Shown here in pieces: positions 1-9,832 of a stretch of DNA of 47,140 nt (the stretch's first letter is position 1; every line of letters starts with the position of its first letter). A model generated the notes under the pieces. It ran no database searches and was not told the DNA's origin. It was given only the letters and a program-made list of their open reading frames with translations. The stretch lies in assembly GCA_947625575.1 (NCBI GenBank), contig CANQOV010000005.1, forward strand, positions 1 to 47,140. Direction: 5' to 3'. Position numbers and translations under genes: made by a program. Source of the stretch: an uncultured Bacilli bacterium (GTDB taxonomy: Bacteria; Bacillota_I; Bacilli_A; RF39; UBA660).

Positions 1-128
1 TTCTCAAATAAAGCTTGCCTTTATTTGTTATTAGTCTAATACTTAAAAAAGTATCATTTTAAAAAAATCTTAACAACTATGCGTAAATTATAAGCAAAAT
101 AAAAAGACCTCTACTAGCGTCTTAGTTT

Positions 129-926
129 TTATACTGCAACTTTTTTAAATTCTAATCGCAATTTATCAGCGATTGTAACAATGAACTCAGAATTAGTAGG
201 TTTTGCTTTATCAATATCAACACTATGACCAAATATTTCTTCCATTAAATCCCAATTGCCACGATTCCAACTTACTTCAATGGCATGTCTTATAGCACGT
301 TCTACCCTTGATACCGTTGTCGTGTACTTTTTAGCAATTTCTGGATATAACTCTTTGGTTATGCCACCAATTATATCAGGATTTTCATATATTAAGGATA
401 TTCCTTCTCGTATGTACTGATAACCTTTAATGTGTGATGGAACTCCTAGTTCATGAAGAATATTGGTTATGGATATTTGAAGATTATTGTGGTAAATATC
501 AATTGATTTGTTTTCATAATTGTCATATTTTACTAAATCTTCTACTCTTTTTTCTAATTCTTTTAGTTCAAATGGTTTTAAGATGAAGTAATCTACACCC
601 ATTTCTGATACTTTTCTTATCATGTCTTGGGTATTATATGATGTTAAGATTATTGTCTTTTTATCAATACCATGCTTTTTCATGTCTTCTAAAACAGCAA
701 TACCATCTTTTTTAGGCATTATTAAGTCTAGAATCATGACATCAAAGTCTTGACTATTCTGTTTAATATAGTTAAATCCCTCTTCTCCATCATAGAACTC
801 TTTTACTACTTCAATATTTGTGCGACTGCTAAAATACTCTTTAATCATTTTGACAAGTTCTATATTGTCATCGATTAAGAGAACTCTTGTTTTTTTCATA
901 TGTCTCCTTTCAATACTGCCTCGCAT
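129..926 (-). CDS. spo0A: Sporulation response regulator Spo0A
   Basis: N-terminal receiver domain (LLIDDN...[14 protein letters not shown]...ILTSY...LKPF) plus C-terminal Spo0A DNA-binding domain ([19 protein letters not shown]...[18 protein letters not shown]). Confidence 0.96.
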   Translation of the reverse strand: MRGSIERRHMKKTRVLLIDDNIELVKMIKEYFSSRTNIEVVKEFYDGEEGFNYIKQNSQDFDVMILDLIMPKKDGIAVLEDMKKHGIDKKTIILTSYNTQDMIRKVSEMGVDYFILKPFELKELEKRVEDLVKYDNYENKSIDIYHNNLQISITNILHELGVPSHIKGYQYIREGISLIYENPDIIGGITKELYPEIAKKYTTTVSRVERAIRHAIEVSWNRGNWDLMEEIFGHSVDIDKAKPTNSEFIVTIADKLRLEFKKVAV

Positions 927-1054
927 TTTCCATTTTACTACAAAAAAAGAAAATATTCTAGAGTAAATTTTGTCTTTTTTTGTCTTTTAATCTATTATTT
1001 TCTTTTTTTATTAACTTTTAAGATAGTAATTTTCTTATTTATATTGATTTTTAG

Positions 1055-2230
1055 TTATATTTCTTTATTTTCTATATTAGTTAAACCCGGTTGATTTGGG
1101 TTTTCTAGATAAGATAAAGTTGCTCCTCCACCAGTAGAGGAAAAAGAAACTTTATTTTGATAGCCTAATATATTGCAAGCGCTTACAATATCACCACCAC
1201 CTAAAATAGTTGTTTTAGGATATTTAGTGATGTATTTTAATATTTGTTTAGTTCCCTTTTGATAGATTTGTTCTTCATATTTACCTAATGGACCGTTCCA
1301 AAAAATAGTGTTTACATTTTTTAAGACCTGTTCATATTTTTTAATTGTTTTAGGTCCTATATCAAAAATGGTAAAATCTTTATCGATAGTTTTGATATTT
1401 TTGGTTTTTACTTTGTTATTGGTTAATCCTTTAAAATCTATGGGAAGAATTATTTTGTTTTGATATTTAGTCATTAATTTTTGGCAATAATCCAACATTG
1501 ATTCTTCATATAGAGAGTTACCTATTTCTATTTTGCTAGCTTTTAGGAAAGTGTTGGACATGGCACCTCCAATTAAAAGATAGTCTACTTTTTCTATCAA
1601 GCTATTTATTAAATTTAGTTTATCACTTATTTTAGATCCACCCATGATGATTGCGTATGGTCTTTTAGGGTTATTTAATATATCTAAATTTTGTAATTCT
1701 TTTTCAATTAAAAAACCTATTGCAGAAGGTAGATATTTAGAAATACCATAATTAGAAGCATGACGTCTATGAATTGTAGCAAAAGCATCATTTATGAAAA
1801 CATCCGCTAAAGAAGCATAGTTTTGGGATAAGTTTTCATCGCAATTGCTCTCTTTTTGATTGTCAAGGTCATAAAAACGAGTATTTTCTAATAATAATAT
1901 TTTGCCTTGAGGTAATGATTTAATACGCTTTTTTATTTGGTTAAAATCTAGGCTTGTCTCTAATTCTACTTTGTTATCTAAATATTTATTTAATTGATTT
2001 TTTACTATTTCTAAAGAATAAGTTTTTTTATCGGCAGCAGTTTTTACTTTACCAAGATGAGATATTAAAATTATTTTTGAGTTTTGTTCTTCTAAATATT
2101 TTATGGTTTTTAAACTTTCTTTTATTCTTGTATCATCTATTATTTTGTTATCTTTAATACTAACATTAAAATCACAACGCACTATTACAGTTTTGTTTTG
2201 AACATTTATATCTTTTATGGTTATTTTCAT
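1055..2230 (-). CDS. pgk: Phosphoglycerate kinase
   Basis: VIVRCDFNV, ILISHLGK, LLLENTRF, GGSKISDK, FWNGPLGKYE, STGGGATLSYLE motifs. Confidence 0.96.
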   Translation of the reverse strand: MKITIKDINVQNKTVIVRCDFNVSIKDNKIIDDTRIKESLKTIKYLEEQNSKIILISHLGKVKTAADKKTYSLEIVKNQLNKYLDNKVELETSLDFNQIKKRIKSLPQGKILLLENTRFYDLDNQKESNCDENLSQNYASLADVFINDAFATIHRRHASNYGISKYLPSAIGFLIEKELQNLDILNNPKRPYAIIMGGSKISDKLNLINSLIEKVDYLLIGGAMSNTFLKASKIEIGNSLYEESMLDYCQKLMTKYQNKIILPIDFKGLTNNKVKTKNIKTIDKDFTIFDIGPKTIKKYEQVLKNVNTIFWNGPLGKYEEQIYQKGTKQILKYITKYPKTTILGGGDIVSACNILGYQNKVSFSSTGGGATLSYLENPNQPGLTNIENKEI

Positions 2231-2281
2231 ATTATCACCAATTTTATTTTAACATAGCTTGAAAATAAAAAGAAGACCTAG

Positions 2282-2827
2282 TTAGATCTCCATTAAATCT
2301 TTTTCTTTTTCTTTAAACATTTCTTCAATATCTTTGTTATATTTGTTTACAAGATCTTGAAGTTGTTCGATTACCTTATCTTCTTCATCTTCTGGTAGTT
2401 TGTCTTTTTTAATATCTTCGATTAGATCACGTCTTATATTTCTTATTACTACTCTTGCTTCTTCAATATATTCTTTTGACTGTTTTACTAAATCTTTTCT
2501 TCGTTCTTCAGTAAGAGGAGGAATTGTTATAAATATTGATTCTCCATTGTTATTTGGTGTTACTCCTAAATTCGCGTCATAAATAGCTTTTTCGATTGCA
2601 CTTAAGATACTGCGATCAAAAGGTTTAATACTTATTTGTCTTGCTTCGGGAACAAAGATTGTTGCTAGTTGATTTATTTTGGTTGGTGTGCCATAATATG
2701 ATACCATTACTTTATCTAACATACTTGGGTTAGCTCTTCCTGTACGAATTGTTGATAATCTATCTTCTAGATTTAGTAAAGCTTTAGTCATTTTTTCTTC
2801 TGCTTCATTTAAATAATTATTATTCAT
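2282..2827 (-). CDS. frr: Ribosome recycling factor
   Basis: Full-length RRF (LSTIRTGRANPSMLD...YYGTPTKINQLA...PLTEERRKDLVK). Confidence 0.96.
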   Translation of the reverse strand: MNNNYLNEAEEKMTKALLNLEDRLSTIRTGRANPSMLDKVMVSYYGTPTKINQLATIFVPEARQISIKPFDRSILSAIEKAIYDANLGVTPNNNGESIFITIPPLTEERRKDLVKQSKEYIEEARVVIRNIRRDLIEDIKKDKLPEDEEDKVIEQLQDLVNKYNKDIEEMFKEKEKDLMEI

Positions 2828-2903
2828 ATATTTTTTCCTTTCAATGTCTATTATACTATATATTTAGTTAATTTAATAAAAAAAATTAGATTGCTCTAAT
2901 TTC

Positions 2904-3596
2904 TTATTCTATTATAGCTGTTATAGAATCTTTTAATTTTTGATAATCTTCTTCAGTTAAAGATGTAAAATCATCTTGTTCTTTTTGATCAAATTTATCA
3001 TAGTATTTGATAATTTTACCATCCTTTATTAAGATGACTACTGGTACAATAACGGTTTTTTCTTCTGGGGTGTATATTTTATCCTTATATAGGATTTGTT
3101 GAGATTTAAAATAGGAACTTATATAAGTTGATAATTTTTCAAAAGATGTAGTTTTTTCTTTTTCTTTTACTATTTCTATTTTCTCATTATTCTGTTCATC
3201 TTGAGTTTCGTTTATTGTATAGATAGTACGATTATCTAATATGTTGTAATAATAAATGTTTTCTAGATTTAATTCTTTACTTATTTTTATTAATTGTTCT
3301 ACAACTGCTCTTGTGACATCAGATGTTGGATAACCTAATATTATGATGTTGGTTGTCTTAAAAACTTCATCCATGTTATCCACGGTTAAGTATTTAAATG
3401 GATTCTCTTTTTCTATTACAAGATGATATCTTTCATTAGGAACGTTTTCAAATTCGGTTTTGAAACTTATTCCGTCTAGAACTTCTTCTTCTTTTTCTAT
3501 TTTTGGTTTATTATAATTACAACCTATTATTGTTATTAAAATAGCAATTATTAATAAACTACCTAAAAGATACTTCTTCATAGACAATTTATCCAT
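2904..3596 (-). CDS. Putative lipoprotein, possibly thioredoxin-like fold
   Basis: N-terminal signal with lipobox-like IIGC; short overlap with tsf. Confidence 0.5.
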   Translation of the reverse strand: MDKLSMKKYLLGSLLIIAILITIIGCNYNKPKIEKEEEVLDGISFKTEFENVPNERYHLVIEKENPFKYLTVDNMDEVFKTTNIIILGYPTSDVTRAVVEQLIKISKELNLENIYYYNILDNRTIYTINETQDEQNNEKIEIVKEKEKTTSFEKLSTYISSYFKSQQILYKDKIYTPEEKTVIVPVVILIKDGKIIKYYDKFDQKEQDDFTSLTEEDYQKLKDSITAIIE

Positions 3597-4461
3597 TTAT
3601 TTGATTTTGTACTTCTTCTGCAAAGTTTTCGTTTCTTTTTTCTAAACCTTCTCCAACTTCAAAACGAATCATGTTTAAGATTTCGCCTTGATGAGATTTT
3701 ACATAATCAGATACTGAAACATTTTGGTCTTTGATAAATGGTTGATCTTTTAAACATACTTCTTTGTAGTATTTAGAGATTCTTCCTTGGACCATTTTTT
3801 CAGCGATTTCTTGTGATTTTCCTTCATTTATTGCTTGTTCTTTGAAAATTGTCTTTTCTTGTTCTAGAACATCTTCAGGAACATCAGATTTATCAATGTA
3901 GGTTGGACGCATTGCACAAGCGTGCATAGCAACGTCTTTGGCAACTTCATTATCAGCACCTTCTACCAAGGCTAAAACAGCAATTTTACCACCCATGTGT
4001 GTGTAATCTCCAAAATGTTGAGTGGCAGTTTTGTCAAGACTTGCAAATCTTCTGAAGCTTATTTTTTCACCAATTTTTGAAGTGATAGCTGTTATTGCAT
4101 CAGCTACAGATTGACCGTTCATATCTACTTGTAATGCTTCTTCCATAGTTTTAGCATTTGACTTTAATAAAGCTTGAGATAATGACTCTACAAAGTTTTT
4201 AAATTCATCGTTTTTAGCGACGAAATCTGTTTCAGAATTTACTTCTAAAATAACGGCTTTGTCGCCCTCAACAGAAATTTTAGATAAACCTTCTGCAGCG
4301 ATTCTTTCACTTTTTTTAGCAGCTTTGGCAATTCCTTTTTCTCTTAACCATACTACTGCATTATCCATATTGCCATTTGATGATTCTAAAGCTTTTTTGC
4401 AATCAAGCATTCCTGCTCCTGTTTTTTCTCTTAATGTTTTTACATCTTGAGCACTAAACAT
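3589..4461 (-). CDS. tsf: Elongation factor Ts
   Basis: VKTLREKTGAGMLDCKKAL, VNSETDFVAKN; downstream of rpsB as usual. Confidence 0.96.
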   Translation of the reverse strand: MFSAQDVKTLREKTGAGMLDCKKALESSNGNMDNAVVWLREKGIAKAAKKSERIAAEGLSKISVEGDKAVILEVNSETDFVAKNDEFKNFVESLSQALLKSNAKTMEEALQVDMNGQSVADAITAITSKIGEKISFRRFASLDKTATQHFGDYTHMGGKIAVLALVEGADNEVAKDVAMHACAMRPTYIDKSDVPEDVLEQEKTIFKEQAINEGKSQEIAEKMVQGRISKYYKEVCLKDQPFIKDQNVSVSDYVKSHQGEILNMIRFEVGEGLEKRNENFAEEVQNQING

Positions 4462-4474
4462 ATAATCCTCCTTA

Positions 4475-5494
4475 TTATTTACTTAATTCATCTATTAATT
4501 CTTGTTTTTTCATAGTGCTATAACCTTTAATTTCTTTTTCTTTAGCCATAGCTTTTAATTGTTGTAAAGTTAGTTCAGTTAATTCTGGTTGTTTTTTAGC
4601 TGTTGGACGTTTTTCTTTAGCTGGTGTTTCTTCTTTTTTTTCTTCTTTAGCAACACTTTTTTTAACTTCTTTTTTTGGTTTTACTTCTTTTTCTTGATTT
4701 TCTTCAGTGTCATCTTTTTCAACTTTTACAAATTGTTTACTTTCAAGTTCTTCAAAAGTTGGCTCTTTGTCTTGTTTTTTACTATCTTCTTGACCAACAC
4801 AGTTAATTATTTCATTACCATTTACTGTAGCGATAGCATTAGTTAAAGCATTTATTACTAATTTTACTGCTCTTACTGCATCATCGTTAGCAGGTATTAC
4901 ATAATCAACCATATCTGGATCACAGTTTGTATCCACGATACCAAATACTGGAATTTTTAGCTTTCTTGCTTCTTTGATTGCTGTTTCTTCTACTCTTGGA
5001 TCAACAATTATCATAGCATTTGGTAATTTTTTCATTTCTCTTATACCACATAAATTGGCATTTAGTTTATCATATTCTTTCTTTAATTTAATTACTTCTT
5101 TTTTAGGAAGTAGTTGCATTGTACCTTCACTTTCCATTTTTTCAATGTCTTCAAGGTATTTAATTCTACTTCTTATTGTTTTGAAGTTAGTTAAAGTACC
5201 ACCAAGCCATCTGTTGGTAACGTAGTACATATTTGTTCTTTTTGCTGCTTCTTCCATTGCTTCTTGGGCTTGTTTTTTAGTTCCTACGAATAGAAATGTT
5301 CCACCATTTTCAGCGATTTTTTTAATTTCTTCATAGGCTTCTTCAATTAATTTTAATGTTTTTTGTAAATCTATAATATAGATATCCTCTCTTGAAGTGT
5401 AGATATATTCCTGCATTTTAGGATTCCATCTTCTTTTTTGGTGTCCAAAGTGTACACCTGCTTCTAATAAATAATTCATTGACACTACTGTCAT
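4475..5494 (-). CDS. rpsB: 30S ribosomal protein S2 with long C-terminal extension ending in a Rho_N/SAP-like motif
   Basis: [19 protein letters not shown]...[10 protein letters not shown]; Lys/Glu-rich linker then [32 protein letters not shown]. Confidence 0.95.
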   Translation of the reverse strand: MTVVSMNYLLEAGVHFGHQKRRWNPKMQEYIYTSREDIYIIDLQKTLKLIEEAYEEIKKIAENGGTFLFVGTKKQAQEAMEEAAKRTNMYYVTNRWLGGTLTNFKTIRSRIKYLEDIEKMESEGTMQLLPKKEVIKLKKEYDKLNANLCGIREMKKLPNAMIIVDPRVEETAIKEARKLKIPVFGIVDTNCDPDMVDYVIPANDDAVRAVKLVINALTNAIATVNGNEIINCVGQEDSKKQDKEPTFEELESKQFVKVEKDDTEENQEKEVKPKKEVKKSVAKEEKKEETPAKEKRPTAKKQPELTELTLQQLKAMAKEKEIKGYSTMKKQELIDELSK

Positions 5495-5580
5495 AATAAT
5501 TTCCTCTCTTTCGTTAATCTTCTACAAAATTCAAAATAATATCACCAATTGGCACTCGATATTAAAATTCTTTTGTATGT

Positions 5581-6102
5581 CTATTTTAATGCATCTATTA
5601 ATTCTTGTTTTTTCATAGATGTATAGCCTTCGATTTTTTTACTCTTTGCTAATTGTTTTAATTCTGTAACTGTAAGAGCTGTTAAATCTTGACTAGTTGT
5701 TTTTTCTTGTTTTTCTTTATTTTCTTTTACTACTGGTTTTTGTTCTACTTTTGTTTGCCCTTTAGCAATTTTAACTAAATTAGCAAATGCTTCTTTATCT
5801 GATATTGCAAGTTCTGATAACATTTTTCTATTGATTTCAATACCATTTTTTGATAAACCATTAATAAATTTTGAATAACTAATGTCATTTACACGACACT
5901 CAGCATTTATTCTAGTTATCCACAATTTTCTAAATTCTCTTTTCTTTTGTCTTCTGTCACGAAATGCGTATCTTTCTGAATGCATTACTTGTTCTTGAGC
6001 AGTTTTGAATAGTCTATGTTTACTTCCAAAGTAACCTTCTGCTTTTTCTAGAACTTTTTTTCTTCTTGCACGTGTTACTACGCTATTTTTTACTCTTGCC
6101 AT
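5581..6102 (-). CDS. rplT: 50S ribosomal protein L20 with C-terminal Rho_N/SAP-like extension
   Basis: [19 protein letters not shown]...[15 protein letters not shown] followed by [31 protein letters not shown]. Confidence 0.95.
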   Translation of the reverse strand: MARVKNSVVTRARRKKVLEKAEGYFGSKHRLFKTAQEQVMHSERYAFRDRRQKKREFRKLWITRINAECRVNDISYSKFINGLSKNGIEINRKMLSELAISDKEAFANLVKIAKGQTKVEQKPVVKENKEKQEKTTSQDLTALTVTELKQLAKSKKIEGYTSMKKQELIDALK

Positions 6103-6114
6103 AAATTATCCTCC

Positions 6115-6318
6115 TTATAGTACGTTTTTCAATCTCTTTAAATCAGATTTACTTAATTCTGACTTTTCATTTTTTCTTCTTGTTACTCTTGATGAATCTT
6201 TTCCTGTTTGATGGTTTACTCCACCATGGGTTTTAGTTATTGAACCACTTTGTCTAATATTTAAAACTTTTTTGGTTCCTTTATGTGTTTTTGTTTTAAC
6301 TTTTTTGGTCTTTGCCAT
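6115..6318 (-). CDS. rpmI: 50S ribosomal protein L35
   Basis: KTHKGTKKVLNIRQSGSI...; located between infC and rplT. Confidence 0.92.
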   Translation of the reverse strand: MAKTKKVKTKTHKGTKKVLNIRQSGSITKTHGGVNHQTGKDSSRVTRRKNEKSELSKSDLKRLKNVL

Positions 6319-6329
6319 ATGTTTTCCTC

Positions 6330-6860
6330 CTATTTTTCTTTCTTTGGTGTAAGCAACATTGTCATATTTTTTCCTTCTAAACGGGCTGGTTGTTCAATAT
6401 CAGCGATTGTTTCTACTTTGGTTGCGAAACGATTCATTACTTCTTCTCCAATTTCTGGATGAGTTGATTGTCTACCTTTAAAACGAATACTCAATTTTAT
6501 TTTGTGTCCTTTTTCTAGGTATTTTGAAGCATTTCTTACTTTGGTATCAAAATCTCCAACATCTATAACTGGCGATAGACGATATTCTTTTAATTCTGCA
6601 ATACTGGCCTGTTGTTTTTTTCTTGCTTCTTTTTGTTTTTTAGCTTTTTCATATTTGAATTTGTTGTAATCAATTATCTTGCAGACAGCAGGATTAGCGT
6701 TGCCGTTCATTAAGACTAAATCTAAACCAGCATATTGGGCGATAGTTTTCGCATCTTCAATCTTTTTTACACCCATTTGTTCCCCGTTAGGTCCGATTAC
6801 TAAAACATGACTTATTTTGATTTGATCATTGCATAACAAATCTGTATTGTTGTTTGCTAT
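6330..6860 (-). CDS. infC: Translation initiation factor IF-3, probably starting at a non-canonical ATA codon
   Basis: LCNDQIKISHVLVIGPNGEQMGVKKIEDAKTIA...; SD GGAGGTG (6867-6873) lies 6 nt before ATA at 6858-6860; the longer ORF call to 6962 runs through the leader. Confidence 0.85.
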   Translation of the reverse strand: MANNNTDLLCNDQIKISHVLVIGPNGEQMGVKKIEDAKTIAQYAGLDLVLMNGNANPAVCKIIDYNKFKYEKAKKQKEARKKQQASIAELKEYRLSPVIDVGDFDTKVRNASKYLEKGHKIKLSIRFKGRQSTHPEIGEEVMNRFATKVETIADIEQPARLEGKNMTMLLTPKKEK

Positions 6861-6962
6861 ATAAAACACCTCCATAATATAAAAGAGTACGAAATGTACT
6901 CTATCCAAACATACCAAAAACATTAATTTTTTTCTTGGCTTTTTACCTATTGCTACTGGCAA
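6861..6962 (-). promoter_or_regulatory. infC-rpmI-rplT leader with attenuator-like hairpin (possible L20 leader)
   Basis: Perfect 7-bp stem AGAGTAC-atttc-GTACTCT (6884-6902) followed by TTTTATATT on the minus strand, just before the infC SD. Confidence 0.5.
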
Positions 6963-7181
6963 TCAGGTGGATATAGACATCTCTTTCCTTTTTTACAAGT
7001 ATGATTATATAATACTTGATTGTTTTTGTCAATTATTTTCTTATTTATTATATGTTATTTCTTATTGAGTAGAATAAAAAGTTAAATTCTCGATTTTGAA
7101 GACTAGGATTTTTTAAGTTTGCAATACTTTTTATGAAAAAATGCTCATTTTCACGAGCATTTAATTTTAAAATCGCACTTT

Positions 7182-7643
7182 TTATTCTTCACAAGTAGCA
7201 CCTAAAGCAACGTATATTGATTTAAGGCCTTTTAAAGTTAATTCATTTTTACTGTTTAGGGCATTTTTCATAGTTGGCTCATCTGTTACTAATTTACTAA
7301 AATCTAGTTTTGTGTAATCTATTTTAGTGCGTGATGTTAATTTGTTATCTTGTATTTCAATGTTGTTAGTGTAACCACCGTATTTTTCGTTCATAGTTTG
7401 ATATGTTTCTTTTAAAGTTTTTTCAAATATTTGTAATACTTCTTTTTGGTCACTTGTTACTGTTTCTATGGTGTTAACAGATGTTACAATATCGCCATTA
7501 GTGGTGATTTCATAAACTGATTGTATGTCATAGGTATCACTGCTGTTTAAAGTACATTTTACTACCCTTTCCTCTTTAGAATTACATCCAACTAAAAATA
7601 ATCCTAAAACAATGACTAAACTGCTCATTAATATTTTTTTCAT
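7182..7643 (-). CDS. Lipoprotein, DUF1307/YehR-like
   Basis: Lipobox FLVGC; short secreted domain ending GATCEE. Confidence 0.5.
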   Translation of the reverse strand: MKKILMSSLVIVLGLFLVGCNSKEERVVKCTLNSSDTYDIQSVYEITTNGDIVTSVNTIETVTSDQKEVLQIFEKTLKETYQTMNEKYGGYTNNIEIQDNKLTSRTKIDYTKLDFSKLVTDEPTMKNALNSKNELTLKGLKSIYVALGATCEE

Positions 7644-7728
7644 ATTTTCACTCCTTTTAAATTATAGTAGCACTTTTTTGTTATTTATTCTACAATTTTA
7701 AAAAAATTCAAAAAAAAGTTCATTTAAA

Positions 7729-7971
7729 ATGAACTTAATTTCTTTATTGGGAGATAGCCCGCTAAATAAAATAAACGGTGTTCAAGTAAGACAAGGTTTA
7801 TTTGGAAAAATATTTAATTATGGTACTGTTTCAATAACAACAGCTTCAACAGTATTTAATTTCGACTATATTGATAAACCAAACGATTTTAAAACTATTT
7901 TAAATAATCAAATTGAAAAATATGATGATGATAGAATAGAAAAACAAGCAAAAAAATGGCAGAAGCAATGA
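7729..7971 (+). pseudogene. Truncated bacterial PH-domain (bPH_2/DUF304-like) remnant
   Basis: LNKINGVQVRQGLFGKIFNYGTVSITTAS resembles the C-terminal half of bPH proteins; membrane half missing. Confidence 0.5.
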
Positions 7972-7985
7972 AATAATCAATTAAA

Positions 7986-8015
7986 CCTGACTAAATAAAT
8001 AGTCAGGATTTTTAA
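7986..8015 (+). terminator. Intrinsic terminator
   Basis: CCTGACTA-aataaa-TAGTCAGG followed by ATTTTTA. Confidence 0.7.
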
Positions 8016-8030
8016 TATATTTATATAAAG

Positions 8031-8059
8031 CAAAAGGAAGAGTTAAACTCTTCCTTTTG
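8031..8059. repeat. Perfect inverted repeat, 14-bp arms with 1-nt centre
   Basis: CAAAAGGAAGAGTT-A-AACTCTTCCTTTTG. Confidence 0.75.
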
Positions 8060-8334
8060 AAAAACTTCTACCAAGTGTATAAATACACCTGCAACAATCT
8101 AAAGTACTTTAATTATACCATTTCAAATATTTAAGTCAATGTCTTTTCTCGTTTTCTTTAGATTTATTATAAATAGTATTTTGCTTTATTATAAATTTTT
8201 TATGTATATATTTTATCATGTGCCTCTATTTATCTATAATACCTCTTTCATTAGTCATTTATAATATCACTTTTTTATAATTTGTCAATTTCTTATTTAG
8301 GAAATAAGAACTTTTAGATAATTTTTAATAACAA

Positions 8335-8361
8335 AAAACTAATCCATTTCTGAATTAGTCA
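8335..8361 (-). terminator. Putative terminator downstream of tRNA-His
   Basis: Minus strand ACTAAT-tcagaaatgg-ATTAGT followed by a T run. Confidence 0.5.
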
Positions 8362-8399
8362 TTTATCATAACTCGAAAAAGTTCGAGCAAGTTTCACAA

Positions 8400-8476
8400 T
8401 GGGGTGCGATAAGGGGATCGAACCCTTGCATACCGGAGCCACAATCCGGCGTGTTAACCACTTCACCAATCACACC
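8400..8476 (-). tRNA. tRNA-His (anticodon GTG)
   Basis: Cloverleaf GGTGTGAT..CCGGATTGTGGCTCCGG..GGGTTCGATCCC..ATCGCACCCCA; 7-bp acceptor, G-1:C73 pair, encoded CCA. Confidence 0.95.
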
Positions 8477-8560
8477 ATAAATGTTTCATGTATTATATTA
8501 ACATCGTTTTTAAGTTTTGACAAGGTTTTTCATTACTTTTATGGTGTTTTGGTAATTATT

Positions 8561-8914
8561 TTACTTTTCAGTAGTCAATTTTTTTTGATTTACGTAACCT
8601 ACAAATCCTAGGATAATCATTGGGATACATAGTACAGCATATAGCATAAATACCAATGCTCCAACAGAATATAGAATTGCTCCTACTAAAGCTGCCCATG
8701 ATTTTCTTAAGAAGAATCCTAGCCATGAGAATATTGCTCCTAGTCCCATAATAACCATGTGTGGTGTTACTAATGCTGTGGCAATAGCTCCTCCTACTAC
8801 CTCGGCAGAATCCTCACTCATCATTGAGCCTAGGAAGTTATACATTAAATATATAATGTATGCAGTGGCAAATATTGCACAAACAAATAATACTTTACTT
8901 CTATTTTTAAACAT
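8561..8914 (-). CDS. Small integral membrane protein
   Basis: Several hydrophobic helices; complete ORF. Confidence 0.6.
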   Translation of the reverse strand: MFKNRSKVLFVCAIFATAYIIYLMYNFLGSMMSEDSAEVVGGAIATALVTPHMVIMGLGAIFSWLGFFLRKSWAALVGAILYSVGALVFMLYAVLCIPMIILGFVGYVNQKKLTTEK

Positions 8915-8923
8915 ATTTCACTC

Positions 8924-9454
8924 CTATTTTATATCAGTTTTATTTATTTTAAATTTAATGTTATCGTCAAATAAACTATCTTGATAATATAAGTTATAAT
9001 ATTCTTTATCTTTTACATCAAAGGCTATTTGTCCTTTTAAGGTGTCATTAGCCATGATAGAGCCATCTAAACTACTTTTTATAGCTTCTAACATATATTC
9101 TTGGCTTTGCTTTTCGCCGTCTGGATCTTTTAATTCAAACTGCAATATTGATGAGATACTCTGTTCTTCATCACCAGTGTTTTCGATTGTTATATCTATT
9201 ATTATGAAGTAATCATTTTCTGGCTCGTTATAACTATAACATTTGCCGTCATATTCATAGGCACACTCTTTTGTTAATTTTTTAATGGAATTAATTTTTA
9301 GTTTTGTTTTATTTACAATAGCAGTTTCGTTTACAGTAAAACTTGTTTTTGTATTTCCTTTTTGATCTGTTGACTTGGTTGTTGTACAGCCTGTAACACT
9401 AACAATTAGTAGGATTGCTACTAAAGACATAATTAATTTTTTCATAATACACAC
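8924..9454 (-). CDS. Lipoprotein with DUF4352-like domain
   Basis: Lipobox VTGC and Ig-like NDYFIIIDITIENTGDEEQSISS...FELKDPDG. Confidence 0.6.
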   Translation of the reverse strand: MCIMKKLIMSLVAILLIVSVTGCTTTKSTDQKGNTKTSFTVNETAIVNKTKLKINSIKKLTKECAYEYDGKCYSYNEPENDYFIIIDITIENTGDEEQSISSILQFELKDPDGEKQSQEYMLEAIKSSLDGSIMANDTLKGQIAFDVKDKEYYNLYYQDSLFDDNIKFKINKTDIK

Positions 9455-9552
9455 CTCCTTTTTTATATTGTAACATATAAACTTCTCGTAGGCGACATAT
9501 TTTTTTTATTTTTTGTGGAATAATTGTTTTAAAGAGGAGGTGTATAACTTCT

Positions 9553-9810
9553 ATGAGAAGATATTCTAAAGATATTTTATCTATTCAAGTTAGAAAAAAT
9601 ATTAGAAAATATAGGCTAATTCGTGGTTATACACTTCAAGAGTTAGCGGATTTAACTGATTTGACGCATGGTTATGTTCGTGATTTAGAGTGTTTGAGCA
9701 TAGATAAAACACCAACTTTGGAAACTATTGGAAAATTTGCTGATGCTTTAGAAATAGACATCAGACAGTTATTTGATGATGTGGATATCGATTCTTCAAA
9801 TAAAAAATGA
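9553..9810 (+). CDS. HTH_3/XRE-family small DNA-binding protein
   Basis: VRKNIRKYRLIRGYTLQELADLTDLTHGYVRDLE...TPTLETIGKFADALEIDIRQLF. Confidence 0.8.
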   Translation: MRRYSKDILSIQVRKNIRKYRLIRGYTLQELADLTDLTHGYVRDLECLSIDKTPTLETIGKFADALEIDIRQLFDDVDIDSSNKK

Positions 9811-9832
9811 CCAAACTATTGTTGGTCATAAC
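9809..9832 (-). terminator. Intrinsic terminator overlapping the 3' end of cotJC
   Basis: Minus strand GACCAA-caatag-TTTGGTC followed by ATTTTTTATTT; the stem encodes the last codons of CotJC. Confidence 0.65.

Noticed and set aside
4589-4846. Phe-rich plus-strand ORF (and similar plus-strand ORFs at 2400, 4259, 4974, 10297, 13847, 18568, 19351, 36153)
   Set aside because: Shadow ORFs opposite well-supported genes with low-complexity composition.
8400-8476. tRNA-His as the prophage attachment site
   Set aside because: No second tRNA fragment is seen, and the cotJC halves with shared AATTC define the junctions precisely.
8399-8611. Plus-strand ORF MGCDKGIEPLHTGATIRR...
   Set aside because: It is antisense to tRNA-His; spurious translation of the tRNA gene.
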